From the NCBI GenBank assembly GCA_903884655.1, contig CAISFO010000060.1, positions 62,001-126,000 of the forward strand: a stretch of DNA of 64,000 nucleotides. The letters are read 5' to 3'. Below, in pieces: positions 55,747-64,000 of the stretch. The position numbers and the translations under genes are program-made. The stretch comes from an uncultured Holophagaceae bacterium. Lineage in GTDB: Bacteria; Acidobacteriota; Holophagae; Holophagales; Holophagaceae. The notes under the pieces were generated by a model. That model did no database searches and had not been told where the DNA came from. It saw nothing but the letters and a program-made list of their open reading frames with translations. Position 1 is the first letter of the stretch. Each line of letters starts with the position of its first letter.

Positions 55747-58102
55747 GCCGACCCGCCAGCCCGACAGCGCCGCCATTCAGTTCATGATCGTGGACTTCCT
55801 GGCGGAGATCCTGAAGTTCTCGGAGAGCCCCGGGGAAATGGGGCAGTACCTCACCCGGCAGCTGCGGGAGCTCATGGGCGTGCGGGCCGTGGTCATGCTC
55901 CAGCACGGCGAGGCAGTCGAGAGCGGGTCGCCAAGGATCCTGGCCATCGAACCCCGGCGAGCCCACACGCCCTCCCTTGTCCAGGCCCTCGTGCAGCTGG
56001 CCAGCCTGCAGCCAAGGCTGCAGGAGGCCACCCTGCTCCGCAGGGCCTCCTGCCCCCCCGCCATGGCCGAGATCATGGACGGGCTGTGCCTCGCTTCCCT
56101 CAGCATGACGCCCCTTCGCGTCGGCGAGCTGCGGGTGGGCACCCTCTTCGCCCTGGACCACCTGAACCTGCAGCGATCGGATGATGTCACCCGCCTCCTG
56201 AGCACCCTGTCGCCGGTGTTTGCGTTGATCCTCCGGAACACCTTCCACTTCGCGGCCCAGGAAGAGAAGGTCCTGGCCCAGTCGGAAGAGTACCGGGCCC
56301 TCCTCGCCACCAACCTGGACGGCTTTGTCGTGGTCAGTGGCGCAGGGGCGATCCTGGACGTCAACGAAGCCTACCTGCGGATGACCGGCTACTCGCTCGA
56401 CGAGATCAAGAGCCTCCATGTCTCCGACCTGGATGCCCTGGAGACCAGGCCCGAGACGGACCAGCACACCGAGAAGATGAAGCCGTTCGGTTCGGACCGC
56501 TTCATATCCCGCCACCGGCGGAAGGATGGCGCCACCTTCCCCGTGGAGGTCTCCACCACCTACGTCCCCAACCAGGATGTGGTCATCGGCTTCATCCGGG
56601 ACCGCACGGAGCAGGAGGCCGCCGAGACCGCCCTCCGCGCCAGCGAGGCTCAGCACCGGGAGCTGATGGAGATGCTCGGCGAGGGAGTGTCCCTGGTGGA
56701 CGCCTCGGAGACCTTCACCATGGCCAATCCGGAAGCGGAGCGGATCTTCGGCGTGGGCCCCGGTGAGCTGGTCGGCTTGAACCTCCGGACCTTCCTGGAG
56801 GACCCGGAGTGGGAGCAGGTCAGAACCGCCACCAGCCAGAGGATGCAGGGCGTATCCGACAGCTATGAAATCAGCATCCGGCGCATGGACGGCGTGCACC
56901 GGACCCTGCAGATCACCGTGACTCCCCGGTTCGCCCCAGGCGGGACCTTCATCGGGGGCCTCGCGGTGTGCCGGGACATCACCGACGAGATCAAAACCAA
57001 GGAGGCCCTCAGGTTGGCCCAGAAGATGGAAAGCCTCGGCAACCTGGCCGGAGGTCTGGCCCATGACATGAACAACGTGCTCGGGGCGATCATGGGGCTG
57101 TCGACCACGCACCAGGGCCTGGAGGCCGACGGTTCCCGGTTGCACAGCGCTTTCGAGACCATCACGAAGGCCTGCATCCGGGGCCGGAACATGGTGAAGA
57201 GCCTGCTGGACTTCGCCCGCAAGGACATGGCCGGGGAGCGGAGCCTGTCCCTCAACGCCCTCCTGGAGGACGAGGCCCGCCTGCTGGAGCGGACGATTCC
57301 GGCCAACATCGACATCGTCCTGGACCTGGATGCGAACGCGGGCAGCATCCAGGGGGACCCGGACGCCCTCAGCCTCGTGCTCATGAACCTCTGCGTGAAC
57401 GCCGTGGATGCCATGCCCGAAGGGGGGCACCTCACGCTGAGAACCCGCTGCCTGGCCGACGGCCGCCTTTCGGTGGCCGTGCAGGACACGGGCACGGGCA
57501 TGACCCAGGCGACCCTTGAACACGCCATGGAGCCCTTCTACACCACCAAGCCCCACGGGAAGGGGACCGGCCTCGGCCTGTCCCTGGCCTACAGCACGGT
57601 GAAGGCCCACCGGGGCGAGCTGGACATCCAGAGCAGGCTCGGGCAGGGCACCACCATCGAGATGCGCTTCCAGGCCACCCGGCAGCCTGAAGCACCCGCC
57701 CAGGCCCCGGATTCCGGCACGGACTCGCCGGGAGAATCCCTGCGGGTCCTGCTGGTGGACGACGATGAACTCATCCAGTCCTCCCTCGCCGCCCAGCTGG
57801 AGGTCATGGAGCACCAGGTGACCATCGCGGCCAGCGGCGAGGAGGCCATGGAGCAGGTGCTGAAGGGACTCAAGCCCGATCTCATCATCCTCGACATGAA
57901 CATGCCCGGCTGGGGTGGCGCGGGCACCCTGCCCCGCCTGCGGGGGGCCCTCCCCGGAGTGCCCATCCTCCTCTCCACCGGCCGGGCGGACCAACGGGCC
58001 ATCGACCTGGCCAGTGCCCATGCCGACGTCACCCTGCTCGCCAAGCCCTTCAGCTTCCGGGAACTTCAGGCGACCTTTGCAGAGGTCCTTCTCAGGACCT
58101 GA
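55739..58102 (+). CDS. Cytoplasmic PAS-containing hybrid histidine kinase with C-terminal REC
   Basis: Two PAS regions, H-box GNLAGGLAHDMNNVLGAIMG, HATPase, REC VLLVDDDEL...LDMNMPGWGG. Confidence 0.92.
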   Translation: MTEPTRQPDSAAIQFMIVDFLAEILKFSESPGEMGQYLTRQLRELMGVRAVVMLQHGEAVESGSPRILAIEPRRAHTPSLVQALVQLASLQPRLQEATLLRRASCPPAMAEIMDGLCLASLSMTPLRVGELRVGTLFALDHLNLQRSDDVTRLLSTLSPVFALILRNTFHFAAQEEKVLAQSEEYRALLATNLDGFVVVSGAGAILDVNEAYLRMTGYSLDEIKSLHVSDLDALETRPETDQHTEKMKPFGSDRFISRHRRKDGATFPVEVSTTYVPNQDVVIGFIRDRTEQEAAETALRASEAQHRELMEMLGEGVSLVDASETFTMANPEAERIFGVGPGELVGLNLRTFLEDPEWEQVRTATSQRMQGVSDSYEISIRRMDGVHRTLQITVTPRFAPGGTFIGGLAVCRDITDEIKTKEALRLAQKMESLGNLAGGLAHDMNNVLGAIMGLSTTHQGLEADGSRLHSAFETITKACIRGRNMVKSLLDFARKDMAGERSLSLNALLEDEARLLERTIPANIDIVLDLDANAGSIQGDPDALSLVLMNLCVNAVDAMPEGGHLTLRTRCLADGRLSVAVQDTGTGMTQATLEHAMEPFYTTKPHGKGTGLGLSLAYSTVKAHRGELDIQSRLGQGTTIEMRFQATRQPEAPAQAPDSGTDSPGESLRVLLVDDDELIQSSLAAQLEVMEHQVTIAASGEEAMEQVLKGLKPDLIILDMNMPGWGGAGTLPRLRGALPGVPILLSTGRADQRAIDLASAHADVTLLAKPFSFRELQATFAEVLLRT

Positions 58103-59467
58103 TCAGGCCTGCCGCTGCAGCCAGCGGTTGTAGAGCCACAGGCTGAAGGCACTGCCCAGGCCGAAGAGCGTGAGGATGATCCAGCCCGAGGCCGCGGCTC
58201 TGGGGTCGAGCTTCAGCAGCCCATTCGACTGTTTTACGGCACCCGCGCACATCACCTTGTTGAAGAGCCAGGCACCGGCGGGACCGCCCACCAGGCTGCC
58301 AATGGCCATGGGCAGGTTGGCGTAGCCCAGGAACAGACCCTCCTGGCCCTTGGGAGCCAGGGAGCCGATGTATTCGAAGAGACGGGCCGAGGCGAACAGC
58401 TCGCCGAAGGCGATGAGGGCGACGGTCATCACCACGAAGAGGCTCCCCAGGGGCAGCCAGAGCCTCAGGGTCACGCCACCCGCCATGAACAGCGGGGCCA
58501 CGTTGATGAGCATGGCCAGGCCGATGATCACCGTGCCCACGATGATGGACTTGATGGGGGGCAGCTTGCCGAACAGCTTCGTGATGAGCAGCTGGAACAG
58601 CACGATGGTGATGGGGTTGGCCATGGTGTAGAGGTCCATGGCCGGGGTGAGCTCCACGGTCTTCTTCACGTAGAGCGGCAGCACGTTGTAGACCTGGTTG
58701 TAGATGAAGTAGAAGCCGCTGCTCACCACCAGGAACAGGGCGAAGCGGCCGCTGCCCAGCACCTTGAACATGCCCAGCAGGATCTCGCCAAGGCTGCGCC
58801 GGGGCTTGTCCGGGTCCACCGTGGACTCGGGATCCCGGTACCGCAGCAGCACCGTGAGGAAGGCCAGCACGGCGGCCGCCATGGAGACGAGGAAGATGGT
58901 GTCGAGCTTGCCGAGCCGGGTGCGCACGATGAAGGCCGAGATGCGGCCGAACACGCTGCCGATGTTGATCACCATGTAGAAGATGGCGAAGGCCAGGGTG
59001 GCCTTGCCCAGGTGGGTGCGCTGCACGGTGCCCGCGATGCAGGGCTTCACCATGGAGCCGCCGATGCCGATCAGCAGGATCGCCGCCGCCACCGGCACCA
59101 TGACGCCAGGACCGGCGGTGACTTCCTTTCCGGCCTGCAGCGCCATCGTCTGGCCGCCGAACCAGACCGGATAGCCCATCAGGAAATAGCCCCCCGCCAG
59201 CAGCACGCAGGCCATGAGCAGGCTGCGGCGGAAGCCGATCTGATCCGCCAGAGTGCCGCTGAGGATGGGCAGGAAGTAGACGAGGAACCAGAGCACGCCA
59301 TTCAGGGTGCTGGGCCAGTAGTCGCCCAGTCCCAGGCGCCCCAGGTAGATGACGATGAAGCTGGCCATGGAGTAGTAGGCCGCCCGCTCGAACAGCTCCG
59401 TCAGGTTCGCGTTCCAGAAGCTGTCCGGAAAGCGGTACTTCTCGCGAAAGGAGAGCGGTTGATCCAT
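58103..59467 (-). CDS. POT/PTR2-family oligopeptide transporter
   Basis: FWNANLTELFERAAYYSM..., FFxxF-type conserved TM segments. Confidence 0.82.
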   Translation of the reverse strand: MDQPLSFREKYRFPDSFWNANLTELFERAAYYSMASFIVIYLGRLGLGDYWPSTLNGVLWFLVYFLPILSGTLADQIGFRRSLLMACVLLAGGYFLMGYPVWFGGQTMALQAGKEVTAGPGVMVPVAAAILLIGIGGSMVKPCIAGTVQRTHLGKATLAFAIFYMVINIGSVFGRISAFIVRTRLGKLDTIFLVSMAAAVLAFLTVLLRYRDPESTVDPDKPRRSLGEILLGMFKVLGSGRFALFLVVSSGFYFIYNQVYNVLPLYVKKTVELTPAMDLYTMANPITIVLFQLLITKLFGKLPPIKSIIVGTVIIGLAMLINVAPLFMAGGVTLRLWLPLGSLFVVMTVALIAFGELFASARLFEYIGSLAPKGQEGLFLGYANLPMAIGSLVGGPAGAWLFNKVMCAGAVKQSNGLLKLDPRAAASGWIILTLFGLGSAFSLWLYNRWLQRQA

Positions 59468-59581
59468 GTCGGCCTCTGGGTGGGCCCAGTGTGCCACGAC
59501 ACCCTTAGTGCTTTCGGTCAGGTTGACAATCCGTCAGAGCCGGAAACACTCAGGAATCCAGGGGCTTCCGCGGGAGGACTC

Positions 59582-61072
59582 ATGCGCAGGGTGGACGGGG
59601 TCATCGGAGCGGTTCTGGGGCTCGCCATCGCCTGCGGAGGCGGCCACGGCGCTTCGGCGCCGCCGGTCGTCAGCGTCGCCATCACTCCGCCCGGCGCCAG
59701 CCTGTGGACCGGCGGCACCCAGACCTTCACGGCCGCAGTGAGCGGCAGTACCGACCAGACCGTCACCTGGAGCGTGGTGGAGGGCGGGGGTGGCAGCATC
59801 GATGGCACCGGGCGCTACAAGGCGCCCGCCACTTCCGGAAGCTTCACCGTCAAGGCCGTCAGTGCGGCGGACGCAAGCAAGTCCGCCCTGGCCCCGGTCT
59901 CGGTCTCTGTCCAGCCTCCCCCCGGCGCCTGCAACGGCGCGGCTCTGGGCCCCGGCGCCAGCCTCCAGGGCTTCCTGTCCTTCCCCGCCGACAACGCCTG
60001 GAACCAGGACATCTCGGGCGCCGCGGTGGATCCCAACAGCGCCGCCATCATCGCCTTCATCGGCGCGGGCACGGGTCTGCACCCGGATTTCGGCGCGGGC
60101 CTCTGGCAGGGCGCCCCCATCGGCATCCCCTACAGCGTGGTGGCCTCGTCGGCGCAGGCGAAGGTGCCCGTGACCATTGCATCCACGGGTTACCCAAGCG
60201 AGTGCGATCCCGGCCCCATGCCCATCCCCGCCACCGCACCCATCGAAGGCGGGACTACCTCCACCGGCGACCGCCATGTCCTCGTGATGGACCGGGACAC
60301 CTGCCTGCTCCACGAGCTCTACAACGCCGTCCCGAAGGCCGACGGCAGCTGGACCGCGGATTCCACCGCCACCTGGGACCTGAAGAGCAACGCCCTGCGC
60401 CCCTACGGCTGGACCAGCGCGGACGCGGCGGGCCTGCCCATCTTCCCCGGCCTGGCCCGCTACGACGAAGTGGCCGCCGGGGTCATCACGCACGCCCTGC
60501 GGTTCACGGTGCCAGTCTCCCGCAAGGCCTACGTGCTGCCGGCCACCCACTGGGCCTCGAGCAACACGAACACCAGCGCCCCGCCCATGGGCCTGCGGGT
60601 GCGCCTGAAGGCGGGCGTCGACCTCAGCACCTACCCGGTGCAGGCCCAGGTGGTGCTGGCCGCCCTCAAGCGGTACGGCCTGATCCTGGCCGACAACGGC
60701 AGCGCCTGGTACATCTCCGGCGCCCCGGACGACCGCTGGGACAACACCCAGCTGGCCTCGCTGTCGCGCATCAAGGGTTCGGACCTGGAGGTGGTGCAGA
60801 TGGGCACCGTCTTCACCAGCGATCCCACCGGCACCGCCCCGGCCATCTCGAGCTTCAGCCCAAGCCGGGCCAGCACCACGACGACGGAGGGAGCGCAGCT
60901 CAGCTGGAGCACCACCAACGCCACCCGCTGGTTCATCACCCCGGACCTCGGCTGGGTGACCGGCACCAGCGCCACCGTCCACCCCGCCGCGACCACGACC
61001 TACACCCTGGAAGCAGAAGGGCCCTACGGCAGCGCCACCCGCACGGTCCAGGTCACGATCACCGGACCCTAG
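59582..61072 (+). CDS. Lipoprotein with bacterial Ig-like domain
   Basis: Lipobox LAIACGG; Big-like VVSVAITPPGASLWTGGTQTFTAAVSGSTDQTVTWSV. Confidence 0.8.
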   Translation: MRRVDGVIGAVLGLAIACGGGHGASAPPVVSVAITPPGASLWTGGTQTFTAAVSGSTDQTVTWSVVEGGGGSIDGTGRYKAPATSGSFTVKAVSAADASKSALAPVSVSVQPPPGACNGAALGPGASLQGFLSFPADNAWNQDISGAAVDPNSAAIIAFIGAGTGLHPDFGAGLWQGAPIGIPYSVVASSAQAKVPVTIASTGYPSECDPGPMPIPATAPIEGGTTSTGDRHVLVMDRDTCLLHELYNAVPKADGSWTADSTATWDLKSNALRPYGWTSADAAGLPIFPGLARYDEVAAGVITHALRFTVPVSRKAYVLPATHWASSNTNTSAPPMGLRVRLKAGVDLSTYPVQAQVVLAALKRYGLILADNGSAWYISGAPDDRWDNTQLASLSRIKGSDLEVVQMGTVFTSDPTGTAPAISSFSPSRASTTTTEGAQLSWSTTNATRWFITPDLGWVTGTSATVHPAATTTYTLEAEGPYGSATRTVQVTITGP

Positions 61073-61102
61073 GAACGCCCTCCCTTCGATGGCTCGCCAG
61101 AG

Positions 61103-61489
61103 TTACCGTAGATCCGCACCCCGCTCCCGCAGCAGCTCCCGCAGCACCGAGCGGTGGCACCGGGCTTCGTCCTCGCAGTAGCAGCCCACCGCCAGGTCGG
61201 TCTGCCGGGACAGGGCCGCCAGCAGATCCAGCAGCCGTGCGTGCTCCGGCTGGGCCATCTCGGCCCGGTAGCGGCGGGCGAAGACCAGCCATTCCTGGTC
61301 AGTCAGGGCGCCCTGGCCCAGCTTCCGCAGGTCCTCGCTCGGCGCCACTTCCGGCAGCCACACATCGTAGTAGTCCCGGGTGGCGAACTCGGCCTTGGGC
61401 ACCCCCCTCGGCGGCCTGCGCACGGTACCGAGGCGCAGCCCCTCGCCGGGTTCGCGCGGGCTTCCGAGTCGGACAATGCGGATGGCCAT
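61103..61489 (-). CDS. DUF488 family protein
   Basis: IRIVRLGSPREPGEGLRLGTVRRPPRG...CYCEDEARCHRSVL. Confidence 0.85.
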   Translation of the reverse strand: MAIRIVRLGSPREPGEGLRLGTVRRPPRGVPKAEFATRDYYDVWLPEVAPSEDLRKLGQGALTDQEWLVFARRYRAEMAQPEHARLLDLLAALSRQTDLAVGCYCEDEARCHRSVLRELLRERGADLR

Positions 61490-61547
61490 GGCTCCTCCGA
61501 AGCAGGGATCCTTTGTAGCAGACCACCGATCCTGCTATCACGGTCGC

Positions 61548-62738
61548 ATGTCCCGACCCTGCCTGCGCGTCCTCACTTTGGCCCTGGCCACGCTGCTGCC
61601 TTCGCTGCTGGCGGGCGACCGGTCCGCTGATCCCTACGCCCCGGCCACCCAGACCCTCATCGACCGGGCCTTCGAAGGTCTGGATCCGAACAGGCCCGTC
61701 CTCGATGTCCACGTCCACGCCCTCGGCCTGGGGCAGGACGGCGACGGCGCCTTCGTGAACCCGGCGAAGCTCAGCGGCCGGCATCCCTTCAAGCGCTTCG
61801 AAACAGGCCTGTATTTGAAGGCCACCGGGGTGCAGGACATGGCCAGCTTCGATCGCGAATACCTGGAGGTGCTGGTGGCCCGGGCTCGAGCCTTCCCTCA
61901 CCCCGTGAAGCTCCACCTGCTGGCCATGGACCGGGCCTACCGGGCCGATGGGAGCCCCGATCCAGTACGCACCGAATTCTACGTGCCGAACGACTACGTC
62001 TTCGCCGCCACCGCAAAGCATCCGGACCTCTTCGTGCCTGTCATCTCCATCCACCCGGCCCGGAAGGACGCCCTCCAGGAGCTGGAGGCCTGCGCCGCCA
62101 AGGGCGCCCGCCTGCTGAAGTGGCTGCCCAACGCCCAGGGCATCGACCCCGCGGATCCTCGCTACGACGCCTTCTACCTTCGCATGAGGTCGCTGGGCAT
62201 CACGCTGCTCACCCACGCAGGCGAGGAGAAGGCCGTGGCGGTGAAGGGCGCCCAGGCCCTGGGCAACCCCCTGCGCCTTCGCCGCCCCCTGGACCTGGGG
62301 GTGAAGGTCATCGTGGCCCACTGCGCCAGCCTGGGAAGGAATGCCGATCTGGATCACCCGGGACGGACCTCCACCAATTTCGAGCTGTTCCTGCGCCTCA
62401 TGGATGAGCCGAAATACCGGGGGCAGCTTTATGGCGACCTTTCGGCCATCACCCAGATCAATCGGCTGCCCACGGCCCTGCAGACCTTGCTCGCCCGGCC
62501 GGACTTCGATGAGCGCCTGCTCAATGGCAGCGACTACCCTCTGCCCGGCGTCAACCTCGTCATCTGGACCCGCCGCCTTGTCGAGCTGCGCATGATCACG
62601 CCCGCCGAACGGCGGGCCCTGAACGCGATCTGGAAGCGCAACCCCCTGCTCTTCGACTTCGTCCTCAAGCGCACGCTGAAAGACCCCGGGACCGCCCGGC
62701 GCCTGACGGCCGCCGCCTTCCAGCCAACGGTGCCCTGA
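61548..62738 (+). CDS. Secreted amidohydrolase-2-like TIM-barrel protein
   Basis: VLDVHVHALG; LLTHAGEE; NGSDYPLPG. Confidence 0.8.
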   Translation: MSRPCLRVLTLALATLLPSLLAGDRSADPYAPATQTLIDRAFEGLDPNRPVLDVHVHALGLGQDGDGAFVNPAKLSGRHPFKRFETGLYLKATGVQDMASFDREYLEVLVARARAFPHPVKLHLLAMDRAYRADGSPDPVRTEFYVPNDYVFAATAKHPDLFVPVISIHPARKDALQELEACAAKGARLLKWLPNAQGIDPADPRYDAFYLRMRSLGITLLTHAGEEKAVAVKGAQALGNPLRLRRPLDLGVKVIVAHCASLGRNADLDHPGRTSTNFELFLRLMDEPKYRGQLYGDLSAITQINRLPTALQTLLARPDFDERLLNGSDYPLPGVNLVIWTRRLVELRMITPAERRALNAIWKRNPLLFDFVLKRTLKDPGTARRLTAAAFQPTVP

Positions 62739-62801
62739 GGGCGGGACGGGGCTTCCCGCGGATGTCATGATGTTCGACCCCCACTTGGAGGATCCACGGC
62801 C

Positions 62802-64000
62802 ATGCCAACCTTCTCTGGTAGATCCAGCCGAGCCGTCATCTTCAGCGCCGCAGGCATCCTGCTGATCACCATGGGCATCCGGCAGACCACGGGGCTGCTC
62901 ATCGCCCCCATCAGCGCCTCCACGGGCCTCGGCATCGTCGCCCTCAGCCTGGCCTTCGCCATCGGCCAGTTCGTGTGGGGCCTGGGCCAGCCCATCTTCG
63001 GCGCCATCGCGGACAAGCACGGCTCCTTCTGGGCCCTGGTGGCGGGGGCCTTCCTGCTGGCGGCGGGCCTGGCCTCCGCCCCCTATCTGACCTCGCGCTG
63101 GGGCATGGTGGTCTCCTTCGGGGTCCTCAGCGCCTGCGGCGCCGCGGCGGGCAGCTTCTCGGTGCTCTTCGGCGCCGCCGCCCAGCAGCTCCCCATGGAG
63201 CACCGGGCCTTCGCCAGCGGCTTCATCAACGCGGGCGGCTCCTTCGGACAGTTCGTGTTCGCCCCCCTAGTCCAGTACATGATCTCGGCCCGCGGCTGGG
63301 TTCCGGCGGTGCTGGCCCTGGCCGTGGCGGCCCTCTTCACCATCCCCCTGGCGGCCTGGGTGGGCACCAGAGCACCCGCGGCCCATCCGCCGGGCGCCGC
63401 GCACACCGGCCTCTGGGAGCAGATCAAGCGGGCCTCCGTGGACCGCAGCTACCTGTGCCTGCACGCGGGCTTCTTCACCTGCGGCTTCCATGTGGCCTTC
63501 CTGGTGACCCACCTGCCGGGGGAGGTGGCCCTGTGCAACCACCCGGCCACCGTCTCCGCCGTGTCCCTGGGTCTCATCGGCCTCTTCAACATCGCGGGGA
63601 GCCTCATGGCGGGCTTCCTGGGGATGCGCTACCGCATGAAGTATCTGCTGGCCCTGATGTACGGCAGCCGGACGGTGATGATCCTCGTCTTCCTGGCCTC
63701 ACCCAAGACCGCCCTCACCTTCTACGTGTTCGCCGCCGCGCTGGGCCTCACCTGGCTGGCCACGGTGCCACCCACGGCCGGCCTGGTGGGCAAGCTCTTC
63801 GGCACGAAGTACCTGGCCACCCTCTTTGGCCTCACCCTGCTCACGCACCAGGTCGGCGCCTTCCTGGGCGCCTGGCTGGGGGGCCTGGCCATGGCCCACT
63901 CCGGGAACCTCGCGTGGATGTGGTACGCGGACGCGCTGCTGGCGGCCCTCGCGGCCCTGGTGAACCTGCCCATCCGCGAGGACAAGATCCTCGTGAGCCC
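62802..64000 (+). CDS. MFS transporter (runs off window edge)
   Basis: 12-TM pattern; FAIGQFVWGLGQPIFGAIADKHGSFWALVAGA. Confidence 0.88.
   Translation, partial: MPTFSGRSSRAVIFSAAGILLITMGIRQTTGLLIAPISASTGLGIVALSLAFAIGQFVWGLGQPIFGAIADKHGSFWALVAGAFLLAAGLASAPYLTSRWGMVVSFGVLSACGAAAGSFSVLFGAAAQQLPMEHRAFASGFINAGGSFGQFVFAPLVQYMISARGWVPAVLALAVAALFTIPLAAWVGTRAPAAHPPGAAHTGLWEQIKRASVDRSYLCLHAGFFTCGFHVAFLVTHLPGEVALCNHPATVSAVSLGLIGLFNIAGSLMAGFLGMRYRMKYLLALMYGSRTVMILVFLASPKTALTFYVFAAALGLTWLATVPPTAGLVGKLFGTKYLATLFGLTLLTHQVGAFLGAWLGGLAMAHSGNLAWMWYADALLAALAALVNLPIREDKILVS

Noticed and set aside
55565-58021. 818-aa minus-strand ORF antisense to the hybrid kinase operon
   Set aside because: Antisense shadow ORF with compositional bias; the + strand kinase has clear motifs.
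1-64000. Prophage, IS element, integrase, toxin-antitoxin or defence island
   Set aside because: No transposase, integrase, phage structural, restriction-modification or known defence genes recognised on either strand.

Overview
High-GC bacterial chromosomal window; the gene content looks Acidobacteriota/Holophagaceae-like, but that placement is inference only. It is densely packed with about 60 genes, mostly core metabolism, envelope and signalling: glnS (partial), proC, gltX, MglA-like GTPase, dcd, rimO, Lol-type ABC genes, pgpA, XPB helicase, ECF sigma factor, type-4 UDG, a LapA/LapB-like protein, an Rrf2 cassette, YhaM-like nuclease, parvulin PPIases, bioF/bioD/bioA, FAH-family protein, hmgA, MscS, POT and MFS transporters. 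There is no phage, IS element, CRISPR array, rRNA or tRNA that I can support. Accessory points most worth a second look: (1) a three-copy intergenic repeat family (~5.75, 23.6 and 32.6 kb) whose inverted arms differ in sequence but stay complementary; (2) a dockerin-tailed secreted protein next to a putative cohesin-like lipoprotein and a HExxHxxGxxH metalloprotease, lying between an XPB helicase and a Helicase_C_3/WYL-like protein that are often neighbours elsewhere; (3) a translationally overlapping operon of corrinoid protein, UroD/MtaA-like methyltransferase, DUF1638-like protein and hybrid histidine kinase; (4) small ORFs absent from the supplied track: a 31-aa gene with its own promoter, RBS and hairpin, and a 53-aa ORF bridging an ABC ATPase and permease by ATGA overlaps; (5) a duplicated, diverged rimO 3' tail; (6) 69-bp and ~61-bp tandem repeat arrays; (7) a likely 1-nt frameshift in an fn3 lipoprotein. 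All assignments come from reading the sequence and family recall; no database search was run.
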